DNA of 47,211 bases from Thomasclavelia sp. (GTDB lineage Bacteria > Bacillota_I > Bacilli_A > Erysipelotrichales > Coprobacillaceae): contig JAQVWN010000013.1 in assembly GCA_028749475.1 (NCBI GenBank), positions 1 to 47,211 on the forward strand, written 5' to 3'. Positions 30,109 through 37,486 of this stretch are shown here, piece after piece. Numbering within the stretch: position 1 is the first letter of the stretch; each line of letters starts with the position of its first letter. The notes beneath the pieces were generated by a model. The model saw only the letters and a list, made by a program, of their open reading frames with translations, was not told where the DNA came from and did not search any database. Position numbers and translations under genes: made by a program.

Positions 30109-30903
30109 TTGTATATGATGAGTCAAGAAGAAGAAGTTGTAGTATCGATAAAGGATGCTAACCTGATTTATAGCGGGGATAAAAAAGAAACTGTTGCTCT
30201 TAAAGATATTAATTTAGATATTAAAAAAGGTGAATTTATATGTGTTCTTGGTCCTTCAGGATGTGGTAAAAGTACTTTATTAAATATTATCGCTGGGTTT
30301 CATAAACCAACTAGTGGCGTAGCTATGATGGGTGATACTAGGATTGAAAAACCTGATTGGCATAGAGGTGTGGTGTTTCAAACACCAACCCTCTATCCTT
30401 GGTTAAATATTTATGACAATGTTGCCTTTGGACCAAAACTTAGAAAAGTAAACAAAGAAACAATTGATGAAAATGTTAATAAATATTTAAAATTAGTTGG
30501 TTTAGAAGATTTCCACAAATCAAAACCTTATGAATTATCTGGAGGGATGCGTCAAAGAGCCTCTCTTGCAAGAGTTTTAATTAATGAACCGAAGATGATC
30601 TTAATGGATGAACCTTTTGGAGCCTTAGATGCTCTTACCCGAGTTAATATGCAAGCATTAATTCGTGATATCTGGAACAAAAACAATAATACTATCTTCC
30701 TCATCACTCATGATGTTGATGAAGCTTTAGCTTTGGCTACTAGAGTTATCGTCATGTCCTCAAGACCAGGAAGAATAGTTAAAGAGTTTAACACTGATTT
30801 TACATATGACATTGTTGGTGCCAACCAAGAAAGTGCTATGTATTCAGATGAATATGTCAATATCAGAGAAGAAATACTAAGTATTATCAATACTCAAAAA
30901 TAA
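30109..30903 (+). CDS. tauB: Taurine-type ABC transporter ATPase
   Basis: A 264-residue nucleotide-binding subunit. Walker A is GPSGCGKST, the Q-loop FQTPTLYPW, signature LSGGMRQRASLARVL, Walker B MILMDEP and the switch His in FLITHDVDEA. It belongs to the TauB/SsuB/NrtD group. Alternative starts exist at M1, M3 or M4 (30109, 30115, 30118); the first has GAGGGT upstream. It sits 17 bases after tauA. Confidence 0.93.
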   Translation: MYMMSQEEEVVVSIKDANLIYSGDKKETVALKDINLDIKKGEFICVLGPSGCGKSTLLNIIAGFHKPTSGVAMMGDTRIEKPDWHRGVVFQTPTLYPWLNIYDNVAFGPKLRKVNKETIDENVNKYLKLVGLEDFHKSKPYELSGGMRQRASLARVLINEPKMILMDEPFGALDALTRVNMQALIRDIWNKNNNTIFLITHDVDEALALATRVIVMSSRPGRIVKEFNTDFTYDIVGANQESAMYSDEYVNIREEILSIINTQK

Positions 30904-30922
30904 TAATATCGAGGAAAATAAA

Positions 30923-32263
30923 ATGGAAAAATTAAATGGAGAACAAGTAAAAGAATTACATAAAAAAAGGATCTTACAATCATGGTCGGTAGCTGGTAAA
31001 GATGTCTTACCTATTCAAAGGGCTCAAGGGATCTACTTATATGATTATGATGGTAAAAAATATGCTGATATGTCTTCTTTACTAGTGTGTTCTAATTTAG
31101 GACATGATAATAGAGAAATTGTGGAAGCTATCAAAGCGCAAGCAGACAAAATGTGTTTTATGGCTCCTGCTTATGCTAGTGAACCCAAGAGTTTACTAGC
31201 AGATAAACTTTGTAAACTGGCTGGAGAAGACACTTACAAACGAGTATTCTTTGCGAATGCTGGGGCTGATTCTAATGAAAACGCTATTAAGATGGCCAGA
31301 ATTGTTACAGGGCGGACTAAAATATTTTCAGCCTATCGTTCTTATCATGGTGCAACTCTTGGAGCTAGCAATGCTTCTGGTGATTGGCGTAGATTCGCTG
31401 CTGAAATTGGTGGAGCCAACGGATTTGTAAAATTTATGAATCCTCATATGTATCAAGATGGATACACTAGAGGTGTAGATGACAAAGAATGTACTAAAAA
31501 AGCTTTAGCAGCTTTAAAGCTTCAATTAGAATATGAAGGGCCTAATCAAGTAGCAGCAATTATTATGGAAAGTATTGTAGGAGCTAATGGAGTTATCTTA
31601 CCACCTGAAGGTTGTATGGAAGGTGTTAGAGCTTTATGCGATGAATATGGTATCTTGATGATTTGTGATGAAGTTATGTGTGGTTTCTATCGTACTGGTA
31701 AACCTTTTGGTTGGCAAAACTTTGATATTAAACCAGATATGATGACTTTTGCCAAAGGAGTAACTAATGCTTATGTTCCTCTTGGGGGAGTTATTGTAAA
31801 TGAAAAAGTAGCTAGTTATTTTGAAGAAAATGTTCTTCAATGTGGACTTACATATAGTGGTCATACCCTAGCATGTGCTGCTGGTGTTGCTTGTTTAGAT
31901 TATTATCAAAATCATAATATTGCTGATAATGTTCAAAAAATGTCAGTTATCTTAAAATCATTTATGGATTCAATGGTTGAAAAGCACTTATGTGTTGGAG
32001 AAGCTAGATGTATTGGTCTATTCTCAGCCTTTGAAATTGTTAAAGATAAAAAGACTAGAGAACCTTTAGTTCCTTATCATGATCAATCAGGTACTATGGC
32101 TAAAATAATTGGCAAATTAAAAGAAAAAGGTTTCTCTACCTTTGGTAGAGAAAACAATATTAATATCTGTCCTCCATTAATTATTACTAAAGAAGAATTA
32201 GAAGAGTACTTACCTATAATGGATGAAGTATTAACTTATGTTGATGAGACATACTGTAAGTAA
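30923..32263 (+). CDS. Class III aminotransferase, probable taurine aminotransferase
   Basis: A 446-residue PLP enzyme. Key features: SWSVAGKDVLPIQRAQGIYLYDYDGKKYADMSS at the N terminus (the WSxxG...P pattern of taurine aminotransferases), YRSYHGAT, the PLP-binding ICDEVMCGFYRTG (Asp249) and the Schiff-base Lys278 in TFAKG. Known relatives are Tpa (taurine:pyruvate, forming alanine) and Toa (taurine:2-oxoglutarate, forming glutamate); I cannot tell which acceptor is used. The product would be sulfoacetaldehyde, the substrate of the next gene. It could also be an argD-type enzyme, but the context and N-terminal motif argue against that. Spacing to neighbours is 19 and 12 bases. Confidence 0.85.
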   Translation: MEKLNGEQVKELHKKRILQSWSVAGKDVLPIQRAQGIYLYDYDGKKYADMSSLLVCSNLGHDNREIVEAIKAQADKMCFMAPAYASEPKSLLADKLCKLAGEDTYKRVFFANAGADSNENAIKMARIVTGRTKIFSAYRSYHGATLGASNASGDWRRFAAEIGGANGFVKFMNPHMYQDGYTRGVDDKECTKKALAALKLQLEYEGPNQVAAIIMESIVGANGVILPPEGCMEGVRALCDEYGILMICDEVMCGFYRTGKPFGWQNFDIKPDMMTFAKGVTNAYVPLGGVIVNEKVASYFEENVLQCGLTYSGHTLACAAGVACLDYYQNHNIADNVQKMSVILKSFMDSMVEKHLCVGEARCIGLFSAFEIVKDKKTREPLVPYHDQSGTMAKIIGKLKEKGFSTFGRENNINICPPLIITKEELEEYLPIMDEVLTYVDETYCK

Positions 32264-32275
32264 AGGAGAATAATT

Positions 32276-33388
32276 ATGGATTTTAATTATATGCAACCAG
32301 TTAAAATAATATTTGGTAATGGTCGCTTAAATGAGTTAAGCGCTCTAACAAAGCAGTTTAAGGGTGAAGGATTACTTATTTGTGATAAGTTCTTTTATGA
32401 TAATGGTTTAGCTAAACAAATCTTAGATAATACTCCGACAATTAATACATTATATTATGATGTTTCTCCTAATCCCGATACTAGTGAAGTAGATGCTTGT
32501 AGCCAGTTAATTAGAAATAATGATTTAAAGTTTATTGTAGCTTTAGGTGGTGGTAGTGTTATTGACTGTGCTAAAGTAGCCAGTACTTTAGCTCTTACCA
32601 ATGATTCGGTTACCAAGTATCATGGAACTGGTAAAGAACTTCCTTCTTTACACCTACCACTAATAGCTATTCCAACAACAGCAGGTACTGGTAGCGAAGT
32701 TACCTGTGCTGCTGTTCTAACAAATCGAGAACTAATGAAAAAAGCTCCAATAAATTCTGATAACTTTTATCCGCTGTATGCAATTATTGATCCAGAACTA
32801 ACATATAATATTCCTAAACAAATAACAGCTAATACTGGCATGGATGTCTTATGTCATGCTTTAGAAGGTTTTTGGTCTAAAGGACATCAACCCATTTGTG
32901 ATATCTTTGCCTTAAAAGCCTGTAAACTGGTCTTTGATAACTTATTAGAGGTTTATCATAATCCTGATAATAAAGAAGCTCGTTCAAATATGTGTGAAGC
33001 TAGTTTACTAGCTGGAATGGCCTTTTCAATTCCTAAAACTACTTCTTCTCATGCTTGTAGTTTCCCTTTAACTAATATTTATGGCATTCCTCATGGTGAG
33101 GCTTGTGCTCTTACTATTGATTACTTTGCTTTAATTAATAAAGATGCTAAAGATAAACGTTTAGTAAGTTTTGTCAAAGAATTAGGATTTAAAGATGTTG
33201 AAGAAATGGCCATTAAAATTAAAGAGATGAAAAAAGAAATGAAGATGAGAATCGATTTAAAAGATTTAAATATTTCTAAAGATCAATTAAGTGATTTAAT
33301 ATCTCTTTCTCGTCATCCTAATTTATATAATAATCCTGTTGAAATTACTGATACAATGTTGAAAGATATGTATCAATCAATGATTTAA
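32276..33388 (+). CDS. Metal-dependent alcohol dehydrogenase, probable sulfoacetaldehyde reductase
   Basis: A 370-residue iron-type alcohol dehydrogenase. NAD-binding GGGSVIDCAK is at residues 91-100 and TTAGTGSEVT at 134-143; predicted metal ligands are Asp190, His194, His259 and His273. In place of the second His of the usual HxxxHPLG motif there is Phe263 (PKTTSSHACSFPLTN), as in the phosphonoacetaldehyde/sulfoacetaldehyde reductase branch, which reads TTxxHAxSY. It would reduce sulfoacetaldehyde to isethionate with NAD(P)H. The stop overlaps the ATG of the exporter gene (TAATG). Substrate assignment is inference from the subfamily motif and the operon. Confidence 0.82.
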   Translation: MDFNYMQPVKIIFGNGRLNELSALTKQFKGEGLLICDKFFYDNGLAKQILDNTPTINTLYYDVSPNPDTSEVDACSQLIRNNDLKFIVALGGGSVIDCAKVASTLALTNDSVTKYHGTGKELPSLHLPLIAIPTTAGTGSEVTCAAVLTNRELMKKAPINSDNFYPLYAIIDPELTYNIPKQITANTGMDVLCHALEGFWSKGHQPICDIFALKACKLVFDNLLEVYHNPDNKEARSNMCEASLLAGMAFSIPKTTSSHACSFPLTNIYGIPHGEACALTIDYFALINKDAKDKRLVSFVKELGFKDVEEMAIKIKEMKKEMKMRIDLKDLNISKDQLSDLISLSRHPNLYNNPVEITDTMLKDMYQSMI

Positions 33389-34095
33389 TGAAAACCATAT
33401 TATTTTTATTAGTATTATTTTTTGCAAATGTTATTCAAACAATTACCGGCTTTGCCGGTAATTTACTAGCTATGCCCTTTTCTATCTCCTTGATTAGTTA
33501 TAATAGTGCTAGAGTTGTAATTAATATCTTTACTTTAATTAGTTGTGGAACAATAGTTTGTAAAAACTATAAGAGTATTCGATTTGATATCCTATTTAAA
33601 TCTTTAGTAGTGTTATGTATTGGAATGTTATTTTCTTTCATTCTATTAAATCAAATTGATTTAAGTATTTTAAAAGTAGTATATGGAATTTTAATAATTT
33701 TAATTGCATCTAATAAGATGATCTTTCATATTTCAATTCCTTCTAATGAATTATTAAATATTATAATTGTCTTTATTGCTGGCATAATTCATGAGTTGTT
33801 TTTATCTGGGGGAGCATTGTTAGTAGTCTATTATAGTTCTGTTTTAAAAGATAAAGATGAATTTAGAGCAACTATTGCTAGTGTTTGGGTTATCTTAGAT
33901 AGTTTACTAGTTATTGAACACTTCTTTGAGCATTTATATACTTCTATTAATATTACTTATATTGGACTAAGTATCATTCCTTTAATATTATCTTATTTTG
34001 TGGGCAAAAAGTTATATTCAAAAGTAGATACGAAGTCTTTTATGAATATTACATATATCCTACTACTTCTTTCTGGAATATTTATCTTAATATAA
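33388..34095 (+). CDS. TauE/SafE-family membrane exporter (probable isethionate exporter)
   Basis: A 235-residue membrane protein with about seven to eight hydrophobic segments. The start MKTILFLLVLFFANVIQTITGFAGNLLAMPF matches the TSUP (TauE/SafE) signature, including the GFAG loop. TSUP members export sulfonates, sulfite or sulfoacetate; in taurine nitrogen pathways a member named IsfE exports isethionate. Start codon overlaps the previous stop, so it is translated with the reductase. Last gene of the operon, ended by the large hairpin at 34095-34142. Confidence 0.85.
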   Translation: MKTILFLLVLFFANVIQTITGFAGNLLAMPFSISLISYNSARVVINIFTLISCGTIVCKNYKSIRFDILFKSLVVLCIGMLFSFILLNQIDLSILKVVYGILIILIASNKMIFHISIPSNELLNIIIVFIAGIIHELFLSGGALLVVYYSSVLKDKDEFRATIASVWVILDSLLVIEHFFEHLYTSINITYIGLSIIPLILSYFVGKKLYSKVDTKSFMNITYILLLLSGIFILI

Positions 34096-34142
34096 AAAAA
34101 GATATCTATTAAACTGAATAATCAGTTATAGATATCTTTTTT
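34095..34142. terminator. Large bidirectional terminator
   Basis: AAAAAAGATATCTAT (34095-34109) and ATAGATATCTTTTTT (34128-34142) form a 15-bp perfect stem; the loop itself contains AACTGA/TCAGTT. It ends the taurine operon and the gene downstream of hflX. Confidence 0.88.
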
Positions 34143-34332
34143 AATTTATTATTTCTACTTTTTTATCATTCTTATCAAACATTTCTTTAATGTTTGGTTT
34201 AGATTGTTTAATTAAGTCTTTTATTTGTTGGAGCGTTTCATCTCTTGTAAGCATTTCATATGCTTCATTAGCATCATGTGCTTCAATAGCAATAGACAAA
34301 TCTAAACGAAATAGTTTTTTATCGTTATCCAT
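34141..34332 (-). CDS. Small hypothetical protein, 63 aa
   Basis: No family recognised. It is soluble, acidic and helical (MDNDKKLFRLDLSIAIEAHDANEAYEMLT...). A GGGGAGG ribosome binding site lies at the end of hflX, one base separates the two genes, and a terminator follows the stop, so it is real and co-expressed with HflX. Confidence 0.75.
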   Translation of the reverse strand: MDNDKKLFRLDLSIAIEAHDANEAYEMLTRDETLQQIKDLIKQSKPNIKEMFDKNDKKVEIIN

Positions 34333-34333
34333 A

Positions 34334-35551
34334 TTAAACCTCCCCTATATAACTGACGTACTTAGATATTGTTTGTTTATTACATTCAACTTTGATATTT
34401 ATCGTTTCATCTAAGTATTGTAATTCTAACACCCTTGTGTTTTGTTGTAAATAGTTCAAAATATAATCATTTTCATAAGGGATTATAAGATTATAAATCT
34501 TATAATCTTTAAATAAAACCTTACTTATTTTATTTAATAAATCATCATAACCAATATTATTTTTAGCTGATAAATATACATAATTACCTTTATGAATGAC
34601 TCTTTTAGTAGTTAAATCAACTTTATTAAAGACATAAATCATTTCTTTATCTTCTACTCCAATTTCTTTTAAGACTTGGTTAGTGATTTCTATTTGTTTA
34701 TCATAATTATCGTTAGAATAATCTACTACATGTAAGAGTAAATCAGCTTCTTTTATTTCTTCTAAAGTTGATTTAAAAGCATCGATTAAAGAATGCGGTA
34801 ATTTATCAACAAAGCCAACTGTATCAGTAATAATACAAGGATGATTATAAATAAGAGTTTCTCTAGAAGAAGTTTCTAAAGTCGCAAATAACATATCCTT
34901 TTGAAGAACCTTTTTTTCCTGATTGACAATTAAACTATTTAAGAGAGTTGATTTACCACTGTTAGTATAACCAACTATCGCAATTACAGGTATATCATTA
35001 CTAGTTCTTCTTTTCCTTTGAACTCGTCTACTACTGACTATCTTTTCTAATTCTTTCTTTGATTTAGAAAGTTTACGGGCAATAACTCTTCGATCTAATT
35101 CGATTTGTTTTTCCCCTTTTCCTCTAAAACCAGCTCCTCCTTGTTGGTGTGTGATTTCTTCACGCATTCCAGCAAGACGTGGTAAAAGATAAGTATCTTT
35201 AGCTATTTCTACTTGTAGCTTAGCTTCCTTAGTTTTAGCTCTACTGGCAAAGATTTTTAAAATTAAATCTGTTCGATCAGTAACTTCAATAGGAATTAAA
35301 TCCGTTAAGTTTCTTATTTGTAAGGGACTTAATTCATTATTAAAGATGATTAACTCTTCATCTTTTATCATTTGAACTATTTCTTGGATTTTACCAGTTC
35401 CAATATAAGTAGCGGGATTAATTTTATCTAATCTTACTACTAATGATTTAGTAACCTCTAAATCATTAGCTAAGGCAAGTGATTCAAGTTCTTCTTTGTT
35501 TTTAGAAGTATCTTCTTTATATTCATCAATTATTATTAATATTGCTTTCAT
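34334..35551 (-). CDS. hflX: Ribosome-associated GTPase HflX
   Basis: A 405-residue GTPase. The N-terminal HflX domain is seen in ATYIGTGKIQEI and RTDLILKIFASRAKTKEAKLQVEIA; the linker GGAGFRGKGEKQIELDRR is the family hallmark; G1 is GYTNSGKST, G3 DTVGFV and G4 NKVD. It splits or rescues stalled 70S ribosomes. Usual length is 400-430. Operon with the 63-residue protein. No hfq or miaA nearby, unlike in Proteobacteria. Confidence 0.96.
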   Translation of the reverse strand: MKAILIIIDEYKEDTSKNKEELESLALANDLEVTKSLVVRLDKINPATYIGTGKIQEIVQMIKDEELIIFNNELSPLQIRNLTDLIPIEVTDRTDLILKIFASRAKTKEAKLQVEIAKDTYLLPRLAGMREEITHQQGGAGFRGKGEKQIELDRRVIARKLSKSKKELEKIVSSRRVQRKRRTSNDIPVIAIVGYTNSGKSTLLNSLIVNQEKKVLQKDMLFATLETSSRETLIYNHPCIITDTVGFVDKLPHSLIDAFKSTLEEIKEADLLLHVVDYSNDNYDKQIEITNQVLKEIGVEDKEMIYVFNKVDLTTKRVIHKGNYVYLSAKNNIGYDDLLNKISKVLFKDYKIYNLIIPYENDYILNYLQQNTRVLELQYLDETINIKVECNKQTISKYVSYIGEV

Positions 35552-35569
35552 ATTTACATTCTAACATAT

Positions 35570-35616
35570 TTGACTTTTTAATGGTCTAATTATATAATAT
35601 TAGTAATCATTACTAA
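35570..35616 (+). promoter_or_regulatory. perR promoter with a perfect 17-bp Fur-family palindrome
   Basis: TTGACT (35570-35575), 17-bp spacer, TATAAT (35593-35598). Starting two bases after the -10 is TTAGTAAT-C-ATTACTAA (35600-35616), a perfect 8-1-8 palindrome containing the 7-1-7 layout of Fur/PerR boxes, over the transcription start. Autorepression by PerR is likely. Confidence 0.8.
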
Positions 35617-35630
35617 CAAGGAGGCCCCAA

Positions 35631-36020
35631 ATGGCTACAACAAGATATTCTAGGCAAAGAGATGCAGTACTAAAGTACTTACAAACTCACTTTACTCATC
35701 CTAGTGCGGAAGAGATTTATGCGGATTTAAAAAAAGAAAGTCCTAACTTATCTCTAGGAACTGTTTATCGTAACCTCGCCTTACTTACAGAGACTAATCA
35801 AATTAGGAAATTAGATGTTGGAGAAGCGATTGTTCATTATGATGGAAATCTAACTCCTCATCAACATTTTATCTGTAGTAAGTGTCATAAAATCTATGAT
35901 CTAGATTGTTCTATTGATGAACTAAGTGCTAAAATAGAAGAAAGCACTGGTCATAAAGTTTTAACTTATGATTTGATTATGACTGGTATATGTAAAGATT
36001 GTCAAAATAAAGATAACTAG
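35631..36020 (+). CDS. perR: Fur-family repressor, PerR type
   Basis: A 129-residue metalloregulator. The winged helix is SAEEIYADLKKESPNLSLGTVYRNLALLTE; the regulatory-site HY...PHQHFIC follows; and two CxxC pairs (CSKC and CKDC) hold structural zinc. PerR reacts with peroxide through metal-catalysed oxidation of its His ligands. Lack of a Fur-type second His cluster and the neighbouring rubrerythrin favour PerR over Fur or Zur. It is followed after 16 bases by rubrerythrin. Confidence 0.88.
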   Translation: MATTRYSRQRDAVLKYLQTHFTHPSAEEIYADLKKESPNLSLGTVYRNLALLTETNQIRKLDVGEAIVHYDGNLTPHQHFICSKCHKIYDLDCSIDELSAKIEESTGHKVLTYDLIMTGICKDCQNKDN

Positions 36021-36036
36021 AAAAGGAGAATTAAAA

Positions 36037-36624
36037 ATGACTTTAAAAGGAACTAAGACTGCAAACAATTTAATGCATGCTTTTGCAGGAGAATCTCAAG
36101 CAAGAAATCGTTATACTTACTATGCAAGTGTAGCTAAAAAAGAAGGATATGTAGAAATTCAAAATATCTTTTTAGAAACTGCTGATCAAGAAAAAGAACA
36201 TGCTAAAAGATTAATGAAATTAATGAATAAAGAATTACAAGGTACTACTCTTTATACAGATGGAGAATTCCCAGTAATGCTTGGAACTACTGTTGATAAC
36301 TTAAAACAAGCTGCTGAAGGCGAAAAAGATGAATACTCAAATATGTATCCAGGTTTTGCTAAAGTAGCTCGTGAAGAAGGATTAAATGAAATAGCTGCTA
36401 TATTTGAAAGCATCGCTGTTGCTGAAAAGCATCATGAAGAAAGATACTTAAAACTATTAGCTGCTGTTGAATCTAATACAGTATTTAAAAAAGATCAAAA
36501 GGTTACTTGGAAATGTAATAACTGTGGTTATATCTATGAAGGTGTTGAAGCTCCTGAAAGATGCCCAGCTTGTGATCATCCACAATCTTATTTCTCAGTA
36601 AACACATTCTTTTTAGGAATCTAA
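36037..36624 (+). CDS. rbr: Rubrerythrin
   Basis: A 195-residue diiron peroxidase. The N-terminal four-helix bundle has the ligands FAGESQARNRY, EHAKR and, later, EEGLNEIAAIFESIAVAEKHHEERY. The C-terminal rubredoxin domain has WKCNNCGYIYEG and CPACDHPQSYF, binding one Fe(SCys)4. It reduces hydrogen peroxide with electrons from a rubredoxin/NADH system; typical of anaerobes. Second gene of the perR operon, terminator at 36628-36659. Confidence 0.97.
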   Translation: MTLKGTKTANNLMHAFAGESQARNRYTYYASVAKKEGYVEIQNIFLETADQEKEHAKRLMKLMNKELQGTTLYTDGEFPVMLGTTVDNLKQAAEGEKDEYSNMYPGFAKVAREEGLNEIAAIFESIAVAEKHHEERYLKLLAAVESNTVFKKDQKVTWKCNNCGYIYEGVEAPERCPACDHPQSYFSVNTFFLGI

Positions 36625-36627
36625 AGT

Positions 36628-36659
36628 AAAAGGACTTGGTAGGGCAAGTCCTTTTTTTT
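36628..36659 (+). terminator. Intrinsic terminator of perR-rbr
   Basis: AAAAGGACTTG (36628-36638), loop GTAGGG, CAAGTCCTTTT (36645-36655), then T. Confidence 0.92.
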
Positions 36660-36692
36660 AACCTTTTTCTAATGTTTTTTTGGTGTGTGTGT

Positions 36693-36790
36693 GTTAAAGG
36701 AACATGAAGAAAACGGTTTTTTCGAGAGTCCACTATTAGTGCTCTCAATATTATGACCTTATTTTTCTTCGATTCGTTCACTTTTTTAAC
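36693..36790. other. Long imperfect hairpin of unknown role
   Basis: Five complementary pairs nest in order: GTTAAA/TTTAAC, GAAC/GTTC, GAAGAAAA/TTTTCTTC (36706-36713, 36763-36770), GAGAG/CTCTC, and CACT/AGTG around ATT. The interval 36660-36785 holds no gene. This could be a MITE-like remnant or a structured RNA; I cannot tell. Confidence 0.4.
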
Positions 36791-37430
36791 AAAAAAATAA
36801 AAAAAATCCAAAGTTAGCTGTTTTTCTAACTTTAGGATTATAATTATTTGGTGATTTAATTGTATATACTAGAGCCGCTGCTTCTTCTTTATTTAAATCT
36901 ATTGGTTCTTTTTGATAATAATAATTGGAAGCTTCTTTAATGCCATAACAACCATTACCATAATATATTTTATTCATATACATCTCGAGGATTTCATCTT
37001 TTGAATAATGGTTCTCTAAATCTATTGCCCCAAAAACTTCAGCAAACTTTCTTCTTAGATTACGATGGTAATCAAAGAAGAGATTCTTAGATAGTTGTTG
37101 AGTTATCGTACTTCCCCCTTCTTTAAAGGAGAAGGTTGTAATATTCACAACTACTGCCCTAGTAAGTCCGATAATATCAAAGGCTCCATGATGATAAAAT
37201 CTCTTATCCTCACTAGCTACTAATTGATCAGTAAAAGTCTTATTAACTTCATTTAACTTGACATAAGTATCTTTACTTTGAAGTTCTTTAACTCTTTCTT
37301 CCATTGATTTAGTAGTTATTACTTCTTGATAGTCCTGATAACCAACATAGGTGTGGTAACCCACAAAGCATCCAAGTAATAAAATAAGGACTAATAGTAT
37401 TTTCATTATTATTTTAAATATTTTTATCAT
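36786..37430 (-). CDS. Monofunctional GT51 peptidoglycan transglycosylase, 3' end altered
   Basis: A 214-residue membrane-anchored glycosyltransferase. Residues 5-28 are the anchor. Conserved GT51 motifs: VASEDKRFYHHGAFD (catalytic Glu74), EGGSTITQQLSKNLFF, RRKFAEVFGAIDLE and ILEMYMNKIYYGNGCYGI. It polymerises lipid II into glycan strands. The family normally continues for 20-30 residues after SPNNYNP; here the frame goes straight into a terminator hairpin (36810-36833) and T tract, encoding the odd tail RKTANFGFFLFFC before the stop at 36786. Transcripts ending at that terminator would lack a stop codon. Divergent from the Mrr gene. Confidence 0.87.
   Translation of the reverse strand: MIKIFKIIMKILLVLILLLGCFVGYHTYVGYQDYQEVITTKSMEERVKELQSKDTYVKLNEVNKTFTDQLVASEDKRFYHHGAFDIIGLTRAVVVNITTFSFKEGGSTITQQLSKNLFFDYHRNLRRKFAEVFGAIDLENHYSKDEILEMYMNKIYYGNGCYGIKEASNYYYQKEPIDLNKEEAAALVYTIKSPNNYNPKVRKTANFGFFLFFC
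36792..36833 (-). terminator. Intrinsic terminator inside the GT51 reading frame
   Basis: On the minus strand AAAGTTAG (36833-36826), loop AAAAACAG, CTAACTTT (36817-36810), then GG, A and a T-rich tract (to 36792). The stop codon (36788-36786) lies beyond the tract. Confidence 0.75.
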
Positions 37431-37486
37431 ATCTATATTTTACAAGGTTTAAAGGTAAATGCCATTATTTTTGTTATAATGATGAT

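Noticed and set aside
28291-30903. Nitrate or thiamine-precursor ABC transporter
   Set aside because: The binding protein matches TauA in four separate ligand-site segments, and the downstream enzymes are those of taurine use; no nitrate reductase or thiamine gene is near.
30923-32263. Acetylornithine aminotransferase (argD) to complete the arginine pathway
   Set aside because: It is class III, as ArgD is, but it is about 50 residues longer, has the taurine-aminotransferase N-terminal pattern, and sits inside the taurine transporter operon. argD is presumably elsewhere.
36676-36692. GT dinucleotide run as a phase-variable repeat
   Set aside because: It is short, lies outside any gene and is not between promoter elements that I can identify.
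36503-36811. Open frame on the minus strand across the rubrerythrin end
   Set aside because: It is antisense to the rubredoxin domain and runs through the perR-rbr terminator; no ribosome binding site.
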